Origin: Arthrobacter terricola
Lineage (GTDB): Bacteria; Actinomycetota; Actinomycetes; Actinomycetales; Micrococcaceae
Length of the DNA: 64,000 bases
Assembly: GCF_004354015.1 (NCBI RefSeq)
Contig: NZ_SMRU01000026.1
Coordinates: forward strand, 1-64,000
Direction: 5' to 3'
Part shown: one piece after another, positions 7,857-16,312 of the stretch
Layout of the letters: each line of letters opens with the position of its first letter
How positions within the stretch are numbered: position 1 is the stretch's first letter
Notes under the pieces: generated by a model
Database searches by the model: none
What the model saw: the letters and a program-made list of their open reading frames with translations, nothing else
What the model was told of the DNA's origin: nothing
Program-made: the position numbers and the translations under genes

Positions 7857-8991
7857 CGTGGTAGTGGTTGGAGCCGGTCCCGTCGGCCTGTACATGGCGG
7901 CCCTCCTGCTGAGCGAAGGCCACCGGGTAGCGGTCCTCGAACGACATACCTCACCGGCCCGCCAAACAAGGGCGATCGGCATCCATCCGCCGGCCTTGGC
8001 GGCACTCGACTCCGTCGGCGTCGCCGCCCCCTTGGTTTCCTCGGGAGTCCGCATTACGCGCGGGGCCGCTTACAGCGGAGGCCGCAAGGTGGCGGACATG
8101 GATTTTGCCCGCCCGGCTTCCGAATACCCGTTCATCCTTTCCGTGCCGCAGTACCTCACCATCCAAGCCCTCGAGTCGAGGGTCGCCGAGCTTGGCCCGC
8201 TGGCACTCCACCGCGGCGTGCACGTTGAGGAAGTAGCCGACGACGGCGGCACGTTGCGTTTGCGGGGCCGGTTCCGGGACGCTCCAGTGGAGTTTCGGAG
8301 CCGCTTCGTCGTCGCCGCCGACGGAGTGCATTCAGCGTTGCGCGGAGGACTCGGACTCGAACCACGTTTGCGGACCTATCCCGACTACTACGTCATGGGA
8401 GATTACCGCGATGAGTCCAGGTTCGGCGACATCGCTGTCCTCTTCCTCGAACCCGGAGGGATCGTGGAATCCTTCCCGCTGCCGGGCGGCATCAGGCGCT
8501 GGGTAGTCCGCCTTGGCACGTCCTGCCCGGAACCAACCCCCGCCAAGCTTGCTGCCCTGATCCGGAATCGGACGGCCCACGCGGTCGATTCATCGAGCAA
8601 CACCATGATCAGTGCATTTGGTGTCACCTCGCGCCTGGTTTCCCGCATGGTCCACGGCCGGATCGCTTTGATCGGGGACGCAGCCCACGAAATCAGCCCG
8701 ATCGGCGGCCAGGGAATGAACTTGGGCTGGTTGGACGCTGCCGCCCTCGCTCCGCTTGTCAGCACCGCCCTGCGAACCTCCGCAAACCGGCCCGTCCCCG
8801 CCGAACTTGCGCAATTCGAACGGTCCCGGCAAAGAGCTGCGAAGAAGGCGATCTGGCAGGCCAGCGTGAACATGGCGTTGGGCAGGCCTTTGCACCCTAA
8901 AGTGCTCAATGCGCGGAACGCGATGATCGGCCGCGCCATCACCTTGCCGGTCTTCTCGGAATTGGTGGCCAAACGATTCACCATGCATTAG
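7849..8991 (+). CDS. FAD-dependent aromatic monooxygenase (PHBH/UbiH fold)
   Basis: A 380-aa flavoprotein hydroxylase. The N-terminal dinucleotide motif is VVVGAGPVGLYMA. The conserved middle DG segment is VVAADGVHSALR (about residue 155). The FAD-binding GD motif is LIGDAAHEISPIGGQGMN (about residue 275). ATG 7849 overlaps the end of the methyltransferase gene, so the three genes form one tightly coupled operon. Members of this family hydroxylate phenolic rings, and in phenolic-lipid pathways the reaction yields a benzoquinone. The protein is at the normal length for the family. Confidence 0.9.
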   Translation: MFDVVVVGAGPVGLYMAALLLSEGHRVAVLERHTSPARQTRAIGIHPPALAALDSVGVAAPLVSSGVRITRGAAYSGGRKVADMDFARPASEYPFILSVPQYLTIQALESRVAELGPLALHRGVHVEEVADDGGTLRLRGRFRDAPVEFRSRFVVAADGVHSALRGGLGLEPRLRTYPDYYVMGDYRDESRFGDIAVLFLEPGGIVESFPLPGGIRRWVVRLGTSCPEPTPAKLAALIRNRTAHAVDSSSNTMISAFGVTSRLVSRMVHGRIALIGDAAHEISPIGGQGMNLGWLDAAALAPLVSTALRTSANRPVPAELAQFERSRQRAAKKAIWQASVNMALGRPLHPKVLNARNAMIGRAITLPVFSELVAKRFTMH

Positions 8992-9060
8992 CCGCGGGAA
9001 ACGCAGCGGCCGCCTCATCAGGACCCGGGCCGCATTGAACGGCTGCAGTACAAAGCGAAC

Positions 9061-9066
9061 TATGCT
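9061..9066 (+). promoter_or_regulatory. Leaderless -10 element of def
   Basis: TATGCT lies 6 nt before ATG 9073 and no Shine-Dalgarno sequence is present, a pattern repeated at many starts in this window. A TTGAAC sits 20 bp upstream, a long spacer for a -35. Confidence 0.4.
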
Positions 9067-9072
9067 CAAGCC

Positions 9073-9750
9073 ATGGAGTTCGCGACCCGCCCCTTGCCCG
9101 TCGGCCCGGAGACGCCTTTCACGGCGTCGCAAATCCGCGACGTCATACAGCAGATCCTGGCAACAGAAGGCCTCCCCGCCATCGTGCAGGTCGGCCATCC
9201 AGTAATTCGGCAGCACGCAGCACGTTTCGATGGCCAGATCGACGACACGGAACTCGTCCAGCTCATCGAGAGGATGCGGGACGTCATGCATGCCGCTCCG
9301 GGCGTCGGCCTGGCTGCCCCGCAATTGGGAATTCCGCTGCAGCTGGCCGTTTTGGAAGACCGCTTCGACGTCGATCCGATCGCCTCCGAAGCCCGCCAGC
9401 GCACGCCGCTCGGCTTTTTCCCGATCCTGAATCCCACGTACGAACCCACCAGCCCATCGACGGCGTCGTTCTATGAAGGCTGCCTGTCCATGCGTGGATT
9501 CCAGGCCGTTGTGACACGCCACAGGGATGTCCGCCTGAGCTACCAGCGTCCCGACGGAAGCACAGCTGCCGAGGAGTTCACCGGGTGGCAAGCCAGGATA
9601 GTCCAACACGAGACCGACCACTTGCACGGCGGCATTTACTTGGACCGGGCCGAGCTGCGCTCGCTGTCAAACGACGGCGAATACAGGACGAATTGGGCAT
9701 ATCCGGGAATCGAGGAAGCGCGCCACGGACTCGGCTTCCTCGACTCCTGA
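9073..9750 (+). CDS. def: Peptide deformylase
   Basis: A 225-aa metalloenzyme that removes the N-formyl group from new polypeptides. All three family motifs are present: GVGLAAPQ at residues 77-84, EGCLS at 135-139 (metal-ligand Cys) and HETDH at 179-183 (two metal-ligand His and the catalytic Glu). The N-terminal extension of about 40 residues is common in actinobacterial deformylases. ATG 9073 has no ribosome site but a -10-like TATGCT 6 nt upstream. It is convergent with the S9 peptidase gene. Confidence 0.95.
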   Translation: MEFATRPLPVGPETPFTASQIRDVIQQILATEGLPAIVQVGHPVIRQHAARFDGQIDDTELVQLIERMRDVMHAAPGVGLAAPQLGIPLQLAVLEDRFDVDPIASEARQRTPLGFFPILNPTYEPTSPSTASFYEGCLSMRGFQAVVTRHRDVRLSYQRPDGSTAAEEFTGWQARIVQHETDHLHGGIYLDRAELRSLSNDGEYRTNWAYPGIEEARHGLGFLDS

Positions 9751-9777
9751 CGGAACCCGGCCCGGCCGGCAGTTCCG
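9751..9777. terminator. Hairpin between convergent def and S9 peptidase genes
   Basis: CGGAAC (9751-9756) pairs with GTTCCG (9772-9777), and an inner CCGG/CCGG stem can extend it. It fills the whole 28-bp gap between the two stop codons. Confidence 0.4.
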
Positions 9778-9778
9778 C

Positions 9779-11800
9779 CTAAACCCCGTCCTCGGGGGCC
9801 GGATTGGCCGCAGACGGCAGATGCTTGGCCCACCAGGAAAGAACGTGCTCGAACCTTTGCTTCCGGTGGTGCGGCGTCCCCGAACGTGACAACTCGTGGT
9901 CCTCGCCGGGAAAGAGGACCAACGCCGTTTCGACGCCTTGCGCTTTGAGCGCGGCGAAATAGCGCTGCCCCTGTTCGACAGGGCAGCGAAGGTCGTTTTC
10001 GCTGTGGATCACCAAGGTTGGCGTCCGGACGTTCCCCACGTTGGCCATGGGACTCTGGGCAATCATTTGCTCCGCCGAGCCGCCCGTGTATTGGCCACCG
10101 AAGAACCAGCCAATGTCCGAGGACCCGGTGAAGCTCACGGGATCGAGGAATCCCCGCTCCACAATGGCAGCCCTAAACCGGTGCTCGTGCGCGATGACCC
10201 AAGCAGTCAAGTAGCCACCGTAAGAGCCTCCCATAATGCCCACGGCGTCCCGGTCCATGACAGGAAAGGCTTCCAACGCACGGTCAAGGAATGTCAGCAC
10301 ATCCGCCATGTCCACGGTGCCCATCTTTTCCTTGATGGCTCCCCCGTGTGCCTGTCCATACCCGGCGGATCCGCGTGGGTTGCACATCACGACGGCGTAG
10401 CCCGCCTCGGCGTAAACCTGGGCTTCATCGAAGAAAGCTCCGGTGTACTGTGCGAACGGACCGCCGTGGATGCTGAGGAGGACCGGGTGCGGACCGTGGC
10501 CTTCGGGAAGGACCACCCAACCGTGCACGGGGTATCCGTCGGCCCCGGCGGCGGTGAGTTCCTTCGGCTCAAATATTGCTGATTCGTCGCGAAGCTCCTT
10601 GCCGAAGCCAGTGAGCAAACGCAGTCCTTCGGGTTCCAGGACCCCGAGTTCTCCCGGACTTAGCGCATCGCCCACGGTGACAGCCATCGCGTCCCCTCCG
10701 CCTGACGCGCCCAAAACCACCCGTGACCTGTCGACGAGGACCTCGGTACCGCCGTCGGCCGTCCACTTGATCAGTTCAACGCCGCCGCGCTTGGTGTTGA
10801 ACGCAAGAACCCCGTCAGGCCCGGAACGCTCAAGGCGACCGGCGGAGAAATCCTGGTTCTCGACATCACTGAGCAACTTGGCCTGGCCGCCCCGGGCCGG
10901 CATCACGTAGAGTCCGGTGTTCCTCGCAACAAAATCCAGGCCGTCGTCGCCGAGGTCCTGCGCGGTAAAGAACAGATGTTCGCCGTCGTCGGATTCGCAA
11001 ACGTCGTGGACTGATTGAGCCGACGAGCCCGGCCGTACCGCGACCGGCTCGCCGCCAGTCGCCGGGACGCGATACATCCCGGAGGCGATATCGGCGTCGT
11101 GCCCTTCATGGAGGGCCGCGATGAAGTACACGCTCGCACCGTCCCGGCTAAAGGACGGAACAGCGTGGTCCGAACTGCCGAATGTCAGCTGCGCGGCCAC
11201 CGGCAGCAAGCCCGGCGCATCGGAACCGGCGTCCTTCGCAGCCCGGCCCACCGGTGCCACTGGCGGCTCGGACCCCGGATCGGGAATCTCGACCACGAAC
11301 AGCTGCGCGGGCTTGTCCGCCGTGTACCCGAGTCCGTTGAGCCTGTACTGGTTGTCCGTCACGAGCCGCGCGTCTTCGCTTCCAGCGCCGACGCCGTCGG
11401 TGGTCCCGTAACGGCCGTCGTCCGGAACGCGGGCCGAAAAGACAATGCGAAGCGAATCGGGGGCCCACGAAAACTCCGAGACCCCCAGCTTTTGGTCCGT
11501 CACCGCCTGCGGCTCACCGCCGTCCGCTTCCACGATATGCAACTGGGGCTTGCCGTCCGGGAGCGAACGAAGGAACGCCAATACCTTGCCGTCCGGCGAA
11601 AACCGCGGGGAGGTGTCCCGGAAGCCGCGGGTGATCCGTCTGGGCGGAACCGCGGGGTCGAAGTCGACGCTCCAAAGTTGGCCTACGTACGAGTCCGCGG
11701 CGAAGTCGGGGCGGGTAACGGAGACAACTGCGCGCGTGCCGGAGGGGTGGGCGGCTGGCGCGGAGACAGATTTCAGGAGGGGTAGCTGATCGGCTTTCAC
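9779..11800 (-). CDS. S9-family prolyl oligopeptidase/acylaminoacyl peptidase
   Basis: A 673-aa cytosolic serine peptidase. The first 400 residues are a beta-propeller (repeats such as FRDTSPRFSPDGKVLAFLR and ISEFSWAPDSLRIVFSA-like blades). The C-terminal alpha/beta hydrolase domain carries the nucleophile Ser526 in GGSYGGY, an Asp in HSENDLRCP and the catalytic His in GEDHELS. It cleaves short peptides, probably N-acylated or proline-containing. GTG 11800 has no Shine-Dalgarno sequence, but TAGGCT lies exactly 7 nt upstream, suggesting a leaderless transcript divergent from the rlmA-like gene. Confidence 0.92.
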   Translation of the reverse strand: MKADQLPLLKSVSAPAAHPSGTRAVVSVTRPDFAADSYVGQLWSVDFDPAVPPRRITRGFRDTSPRFSPDGKVLAFLRSLPDGKPQLHIVEADGGEPQAVTDQKLGVSEFSWAPDSLRIVFSARVPDDGRYGTTDGVGAGSEDARLVTDNQYRLNGLGYTADKPAQLFVVEIPDPGSEPPVAPVGRAAKDAGSDAPGLLPVAAQLTFGSSDHAVPSFSRDGASVYFIAALHEGHDADIASGMYRVPATGGEPVAVRPGSSAQSVHDVCESDDGEHLFFTAQDLGDDGLDFVARNTGLYVMPARGGQAKLLSDVENQDFSAGRLERSGPDGVLAFNTKRGGVELIKWTADGGTEVLVDRSRVVLGASGGGDAMAVTVGDALSPGELGVLEPEGLRLLTGFGKELRDESAIFEPKELTAAGADGYPVHGWVVLPEGHGPHPVLLSIHGGPFAQYTGAFFDEAQVYAEAGYAVVMCNPRGSAGYGQAHGGAIKEKMGTVDMADVLTFLDRALEAFPVMDRDAVGIMGGSYGGYLTAWVIAHEHRFRAAIVERGFLDPVSFTGSSDIGWFFGGQYTGGSAEQMIAQSPMANVGNVRTPTLVIHSENDLRCPVEQGQRYFAALKAQGVETALVLFPGEDHELSRSGTPHHRKQRFEHVLSWWAKHLPSAANPAPEDGV

Positions 11801-11807
11801 GTTCGTG

Positions 11808-11813
11808 AGCCTA
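11808..11813 (-). promoter_or_regulatory. Leaderless -10 element of the S9 peptidase gene
   Basis: On the minus strand TAGGCT is followed by 7 nt and then GTG 11800. TAGGCT is a common actinobacterial -10. The divergent gene has TAGGAT at 11856-11861, so both promoters lie within 70 bp. Confidence 0.45.
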
Positions 11814-11868
11814 GCTGCCGACCTTCCACGGCGGCGGGCGCCACTCCGCCCACCGTAGGATTGTCCAT

Positions 11869-12723
11869 ATGCTTTCCGACGCCGTCACTTGCCTGCGATG
11901 CCCCGTCTGCCAAGGCTCGTTCGACGTAGTCGGTACGGCTCATCTTTCGCTGAAATGCACCTCCGGCCACAGCTTCGATGCCGCCAAGCAAGGCTATTTC
12001 AACTTCCTGACGGGAAAGGGAACGGTATTCGAAGCCGACACGGCCGAGATGGTCGCCGCGCGGAGCGACTTCCTGGGCGCCGGCCACTACAAGCCCTTGG
12101 CCGACGCCCTCGCGAAGCTATCCGCACCGGCATTGGAGCATCCAGGCGCAACCATCCTGGATTCGGGCACGGGTACCGGCCATTACCTGCGCGCAGTGCT
12201 GGACCTCGCCCCTGCTGCGGCAATTGGCATCGACATTTCGAAATTCGCCCTTCGCAGGGCAGCCCGACTGAACCCCGAGGCAATCAACCTCGTCTGGGAC
12301 ATCTGGCGTCCGCTCCCCCTCGCCGGGCATTCGGTGGACGTCGTCACCGTGGTTTTCGCCCCGCGCCATCCCGCGGAATTTGCCCGCGTGCTCCGTCCCG
12401 CCGGTCGCGTGATCGTGGTGACCCCGCGGCCGGGCCACCTTGCCGAGATCGCAGGGCGGACGGGAATGCTGGCAATCGAGTCCGGGAAGGACGAACGCTT
12501 GAGTGAGTCAATGCGGGAGTTCTTCGTGCAGGAGGAATCCCACGGCCTCGACATCGAGTTGATGCTCGGTGCGCGCGACGTCGCCGATGCCGCCTTCATG
12601 GGCCCGGCCGGACACCACCTGGACCGTTCAACATTGCTCGCCTCAATGGACGGGGAGGGGCCCGTCCAAGCCACCGCGAAGTTCACTGTCACCGCCTTCC
12701 GGGGGCGCGGACAAGGCGCCTAA
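11869..12723 (+). CDS. RlmA-like 23S rRNA (guanine-N1) methyltransferase
   Basis: A 284-aa protein with an N-terminal zinc-binding module (CLRCPVC at residues 8-14, then KCTSGHSF) followed by QGYFNFL, the classic start of the RrmA/RlmA/TlrB family. A Rossmann SAM domain follows (ATILDSGTGTGHYLRA). The family methylates N1 of a guanine in helix 35 of 23S rRNA; TlrB members give tylosin resistance, but whether this one targets G745 or G748 is not readable here. ATG 11869 lacks a ribosome site and has TAGGAT 7 nt upstream. Confidence 0.88.
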   Translation: MLSDAVTCLRCPVCQGSFDVVGTAHLSLKCTSGHSFDAAKQGYFNFLTGKGTVFEADTAEMVAARSDFLGAGHYKPLADALAKLSAPALEHPGATILDSGTGTGHYLRAVLDLAPAAAIGIDISKFALRRAARLNPEAINLVWDIWRPLPLAGHSVDVVTVVFAPRHPAEFARVLRPAGRVIVVTPRPGHLAEIAGRTGMLAIESGKDERLSESMREFFVQEESHGLDIELMLGARDVADAAFMGPAGHHLDRSTLLASMDGEGPVQATAKFTVTAFRGRGQGA

Positions 12724-12743
12724 CGGGAAGCGCCGCGCCGGGC

Positions 12744-12749
12744 TAGGAT
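12744..12749 (+). promoter_or_regulatory. Candidate -10 element of nfeD
   Basis: TAGGAT lies about 80 nt before the nfeD start and would leave a leader of about 75 nt. No clear -35 is visible. Confidence 0.3.
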
Positions 12750-12829
12750 GGAGAAACAGGCACCTGTGATCTTGCCGATGCAGTCCGGATCGGACCGGCT
12801 GGCGCTGCAGGTCCGGAACAGGGGGAACG

Positions 12830-13291
12830 ATGTTCGAATGGCTTGGCAGCAACTGGTGGGCCTTATGGCTCACGGTCTTCCTGGCGTTCGCCGTAATTGA
12901 GATGCTGACGCTGGGCCTCTTCTTCATCATGCTTGGCGGCGGCGCTTTGGCTGCCGTTGTCGCCGACCTCGCGGGCGCGGACCTGTGGCTGCAGGTGGTG
13001 GTTTTCTGCATCGTATCCCTGCTCATGATCGCTTTTGTCCGTCCCATCGCGTTGAGGCACCTCCGCAAAGGGCCGGCCGAACAGCGCACCAACGTGGATC
13101 GCCTGATCGGCCAGCCGGCACTGGTGATGGAACCGGTCAGCGCCACGGCCGGCCTCGTCAAGATCGGTGGAGACGTATGGAGCGCCCGCAGCGCGGGCGT
13201 CGTCATCGCCGCGGGCGAGACAGTCCAGGTCGCCAAGATTGAAGGTGCGACGGCGGTAGTCACCTCACTTGCCGAAAACAGCCCGCGCTGA
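12830..13291 (+). CDS. NfeD-family membrane protein
   Basis: A 153-aa short NfeD protein. Two or three hydrophobic segments occupy residues 8-75, and a soluble OB-fold domain with GQPALVMEPVSATAGLVKIGGDVW follows. It lacks the N-terminal protease domain of long NfeDs. The ribosome site is GGGGGAACG before ATG 12830. It is followed 100 bp later by a stomatin-type protein, the usual partner, and the two are thought to form membrane microdomain complexes. Confidence 0.9.
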   Translation: MFEWLGSNWWALWLTVFLAFAVIEMLTLGLFFIMLGGGALAAVVADLAGADLWLQVVVFCIVSLLMIAFVRPIALRHLRKGPAEQRTNVDRLIGQPALVMEPVSATAGLVKIGGDVWSARSAGVVIAAGETVQVAKIEGATAVVTSLAENSPR

Positions 13292-13390
13292 GTCCCGCGC
13301 GATAGCTTTCCGAACCGTGCGAATACCGCGAACAGGCGGTTTCGCTCCAAAGACAACATCACATGATTAGTTGGGGAATGAAGGAGATGT

Positions 13391-14443
13391 ATGGATAGCT
13401 TGGGAGGATCCGCAGCAGCGATCGTGCTGCTCGTTCTCGTCATATTCGTGGTTATTGTATTGGTCCGCTCGATCAGGATCATCCCGCAAGCACGCGCCGG
13501 CGTCGTGGAGCGCCTGGGCAAGTACCAGCGCACGCTCAATCCCGGACTGACCATCCTGATCCCCTTTGTCGACCGGCTGCTGCCGCTCTTGGATCTTCGC
13601 GAGCAGGTTGTTTCCTTCCCGCCGCAACCGGTGATCACCGAAGACAACCTGGTGGTGTCCATCGACACCGTGGTCTACTTCCAGGTCACGGATCCGCGCG
13701 CAGCGACGTACGAGATCGCCAACTACATCCAGGCCGTCGAGCAGTTGACCACCACTACCCTTCGTAACGTGGTGGGTGGCCTCAACCTGGAAGAAGCACT
13801 CACCTCGCGCGACCAAATCAACGGGCAACTCCGCGGCGTCTTGGACGAAGCCACCGGACGCTGGGGCATACGCGTTTCCCGGGTGGAGCTCAAGGCAATC
13901 GACCCGCCCCACTCGATCCAGGACTCGATGGAAAAGCAGATGCGGGCCGAACGTGACCGGCGCGCTGCAATCTTGACCGCCGAAGGCACCAAACAGTCCC
14001 AGATCCTCACCGCGGAAGGCCAGCGACAGGCTGCCATCCTTGCCGCCGAAGGTGACGCGAAAGCCGCCATCCTCCGGGCCGACGGTGAAGCGCAGGCCAT
14101 CCAGAAGGTGTTCGACGCCATCCATAAGGGGAATCCAGACCAGAAGCTCCTGGCCTACCAATACCTGCAGACCCTGCCGAAGATCGCGGAGGGAACGTCC
14201 AACAAGCTGTGGATCATCCCGAGCGAAGTTGGTGAAGCCCTCAAGGGAATCGGAGGTGCGTTGGGCGGTGTCGAGGGCGGAACGGGAGTTGCGGACCTGT
14301 TCGGTGGCGCTGGCAAGTCCTCGGCTGGGCTGACAGAATCACCTGCCGCTGTTCCGGTGACCTCGGGAGCATCAGCAACCGCGACGTCGACTTCGAGGCA
14401 CGCTGAATCGCCTCCCGCTCAAGCCAGCCAGCAGGGCGAATAG
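13391..14443 (+). CDS. SPFH/stomatin-family (band 7) protein
   Basis: A 350-aa protein with one N-terminal membrane helix (residues 8-28, LLVLVIFVVIVLVRSIRII). A band-7 domain follows (ARAGVVERLGKYQRTLNPGL to about residue 200), then an Ala/Gln/Glu-rich coiled coil with repeated LTAEGxxxAAILAAEG units near residues 195-240. The tail is low-complexity Ser/Ala/Pro. These proteins oligomerise on the membrane and organise or scaffold proteins, usually with NfeD. The ribosome site AAGGAGATGT before ATG 13391 is strong. Confidence 0.93.
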   Translation: MDSLGGSAAAIVLLVLVIFVVIVLVRSIRIIPQARAGVVERLGKYQRTLNPGLTILIPFVDRLLPLLDLREQVVSFPPQPVITEDNLVVSIDTVVYFQVTDPRAATYEIANYIQAVEQLTTTTLRNVVGGLNLEEALTSRDQINGQLRGVLDEATGRWGIRVSRVELKAIDPPHSIQDSMEKQMRAERDRRAAILTAEGTKQSQILTAEGQRQAAILAAEGDAKAAILRADGEAQAIQKVFDAIHKGNPDQKLLAYQYLQTLPKIAEGTSNKLWIIPSEVGEALKGIGGALGGVEGGTGVADLFGGAGKSSAGLTESPAAVPVTSGASATATSTSRHAESPPAQASQQGE

Positions 14444-14454
14444 CAAGGATGTCA

Positions 14455-14487
14455 GGAAGGGATCGGCTGCGGCCGATCCCTTCCTTT
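14455..14487 (+). terminator. Intrinsic terminator after the stomatin gene
   Basis: Arms 14455-14467 and 14472-14484 (GGAAGGGATCGGC and its exact complement), loop TGCG, followed by TTTGTCC. Confidence 0.75.
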
Positions 14488-14519
14488 GTCCACTAACAAA
14501 CCCCGCACACGCCTCCTTT

Positions 14520-14549
14520 TTGTCCTCTTACCTTGCCTCCGCGTATAAT
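14520..14549 (+). promoter_or_regulatory. Housekeeping-type promoter upstream of rbpA
   Basis: TTGTCC at 14520-14525, an 18-bp spacer and a perfect TATAAT at 14544-14549. It is about 160 bp upstream of the rbpA start and just downstream of the stomatin terminator. Confidence 0.55.
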
Positions 14550-14580
14550 GGTGTATTTGTCCGGCCGGTTCAGTCCGGGC

Positions 14581-14606
14581 GGAACATTTACGCTTGGTCA
14601 GGCGTT
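14581..14606 (+). promoter_or_regulatory. SigH/SigR-type stress promoter upstream of rbpA
   Basis: GGAAC at 14581-14585 and CGTT at 14603-14606, separated by 17 bp, match the actinobacterial SigR/SigH consensus (GGAAY-N17-18-GTT). rbpA is a known SigR regulon member in Streptomyces, which supports this assignment. The leader would be about 90 nt. Confidence 0.55.
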
Positions 14607-14708
14607 TCATCTATTGATGCAACGTGTGCATACAGTAGCCCGGGCGGCGTCCAGACGACGTCCGGCTAGCGTGGAGCCTGGCTCCGCGGACAGATAGAGG
14701 GAGTAATC

Positions 14709-15056
14709 ATGAGCGATCGCAGCCTGCGGGGCATGCGTCTTGGCGCCCAGAGCATGGAAACCGAATCCGGTGTGGAGCCGGCACCTCGTCAGCGGGTTGA
14801 ATACCGTTGCGCCGACGGGGAGCAGGTCTTCGTGACATTCTCTTCCGAAGCCGAAATTCCCCCTGTCTGGGTTTCGAAAACCGGCAAGGAAGCGCTTTTG
14901 GTTGACGGTGAACGCCCGGTGGACAACAGCGAGAAAGCCGTGCGCACGCACTGGGACATGCTCCTCGAGCGCCGCAGCCTCCCCGAGCTGGAGCAGATCC
15001 TCGAAGACCGCTTGAACATCCTGCGTGAACGCCGCGGAGAGCGCCGCTCGGCCTAA
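14709..15056 (+). CDS. rbpA: RNA polymerase-binding protein RbpA
   Basis: A 115-aa actinobacterial transcription factor that binds RNA polymerase and the principal sigma factor and helps open promoters. It begins SLRGMRLGAQSMET, has the core YRCADGEQVFVTFSSEAEIP and ends with the sigma-interaction helix (RTHWDMLLERRSLPELEQIL). The length matches the family. The core domain's zinc-type cysteines are partly missing (one Cys is visible), as in many RbpAs. The ribosome site is GGGAG, 5 nt from ATG. It appears to be driven by a tandem sigmaA-type and SigR-type promoter and is followed by a strong terminator. Confidence 0.96.
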   Translation: MSDRSLRGMRLGAQSMETESGVEPAPRQRVEYRCADGEQVFVTFSSEAEIPPVWVSKTGKEALLVDGERPVDNSEKAVRTHWDMLLERRSLPELEQILEDRLNILRERRGERRSA

Positions 15057-15078
15057 TCGCGAATTCGACGCATAAAAC

Positions 15079-15121
15079 AAAGACAAGGTCCGCACCCGAT
15101 CAGGGTGCGGACCTTGTCTTT
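15079..15121. terminator. Strong terminator after rbpA
   Basis: A perfect 19-bp stem (15079-15097 with 15103-15121), loop GATCA, with AAA before and TTT after. It can act for rbpA and for the convergent glycosyltransferase gene. Confidence 0.85.
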
Positions 15122-15157
15122 TATCAAATCCAGTGCTGTGGGCTTTCCGAGGACGCC

Positions 15158-15904
15158 CTACTTCGAGACCGCGGACTTCTTCTTCCCGGTCAGCTTTTCC
15201 CAGCGCGCGGCCAGGCCCCATTTGGTGACGTTGATCATGGCCTCAACGACGATGTTGCCGCTCATTTTGGAAGCGCCGAGTTCGCGCTCCACGAACGTAA
15301 TGGGACGTTCCACGATCGTCAATCCGAGCTTGGCGACGCGCCACGCCAGATCCACCTGGAAGCCGTATCCCACGGACTCCACGGCATCGAGGTTCAGCGC
15401 TTCAAGCGTGCTCCGCCGGAAGGCCCGGTAACCGCCTGTGATGTCCTTGACCTTCATGCCAAGCATGATCCGCGAGTAGGTGCTTCCCGTCCGGGAAATC
15501 GCCTGCCGGTACAGGGGCCAGTTCACCGTGCCGCCACCGGGAACCCAGCGCGAACCCATCGCGAGATCGGCGCCGTCGGTGATTGCTTCGAGCAACAGCG
15601 GCAACTGCTCGGGCTGGTGCGAACCATCTGCATCCATCTCCACGAGGACGTCATAGCCGGCCGCCATGCCCCACTTGAACCCGGCGATGTACGCGGCCCC
15701 GAGGCCCTCCTTGCCCTTGCGGTGCAGGACATGGACCTGGCTATCCTCGGCTGCAATGCCGTCGGCGAGTTGTCCCGTGCCGTCAGGGCTGTTGTCGTCG
15801 ACAACCAGGACATCCGAAGCGGGCACGGCCGCGCGCAGGCGTCCGAGCGTCTTGGGCAGCGATTCCAGCTCGTTGTACGTGGGGATGATCGTCAGGACAC
15901 GCAA
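15158..15904 (-). CDS. Polyprenol/dolichol-phosphate mannosyltransferase-like GT2 glycosyltransferase
   Basis: A 248-aa family 2 glycosyltransferase, predicted to move a sugar from GDP-mannose (or a similar donor) to polyprenyl phosphate at the inner membrane face. Motifs are IIPTYNELESL, the donor/metal-binding VVDDNSPDGT and EMDADGSHQPEQLP (DxD), DITGGYRAFRRSTL, and GYGFQVDLAWR. There is no C-terminal membrane domain. TTG 15904 is chosen because AAGGAAAGG lies 7 nt upstream and the protein then begins directly with the first beta-strand; longer in-frame extensions have non-protein-like composition. A TATAAT hexamer at 15980-15985 (minus strand) may be its -10. Confidence 0.85.
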   Translation of the reverse strand: MRVLTIIPTYNELESLPKTLGRLRAAVPASDVLVVDDNSPDGTGQLADGIAAEDSQVHVLHRKGKEGLGAAYIAGFKWGMAAGYDVLVEMDADGSHQPEQLPLLLEAITDGADLAMGSRWVPGGGTVNWPLYRQAISRTGSTYSRIMLGMKVKDITGGYRAFRRSTLEALNLDAVESVGYGFQVDLAWRVAKLGLTIVERPITFVERELGASKMSGNIVVEAMINVTKWGLAARWEKLTGKKKSAVSK

Positions 15905-16312
15905 GAAGAGGCCTTTCCTTAAGGGAAGCGGTCGGTGAGCCGGAGAAGCAGCGAGGCTGGCATTCAGGCGCAACTCTCCATTATAGGGTGACTTTTTCGA
16001 CCATCCCGCGCGCGTGTGGCGCCGGCCACAAGCGCACTCGGCGACTCGTGGCCGCGGGCAGGTCCACCGGCCCAGGTCCAGTGCCGATCCCCGTTCCATC
16101 CCGGGACCGAACCGTTTTCTGCTGCGCGGCGGACCTGCCCACTACGAGTGCCGCGGTTCGGGAAACCGCGGCCAGACAACCGGGTACTAGCTGTGGCAGC
16201 CTGTTGAGCCTAAATGCTACGGGCTTTACAACTCCTGTCAACCGTGCCCTGACCTGCGGATTCTCCCGAAATCGCAGGTCAAGCGGCCTTCAAGGCGAGC
16301 GGTTATTTTTGT
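15905..16312. other. Non-coding gap between the GT2 and amidohydrolase genes
   Basis: This 408-bp stretch has no convincing gene. It holds a minus-strand TATAAT at 15980-15985, about 76 nt upstream of the glycosyltransferase start, and an 8-bp inverted repeat GACCTGCG/CGCAGGTC at 16251-16258 and 16273-16280, which lies 33 bp past the end of the amidohydrolase gene and could be its terminator. Confidence 0.5.
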
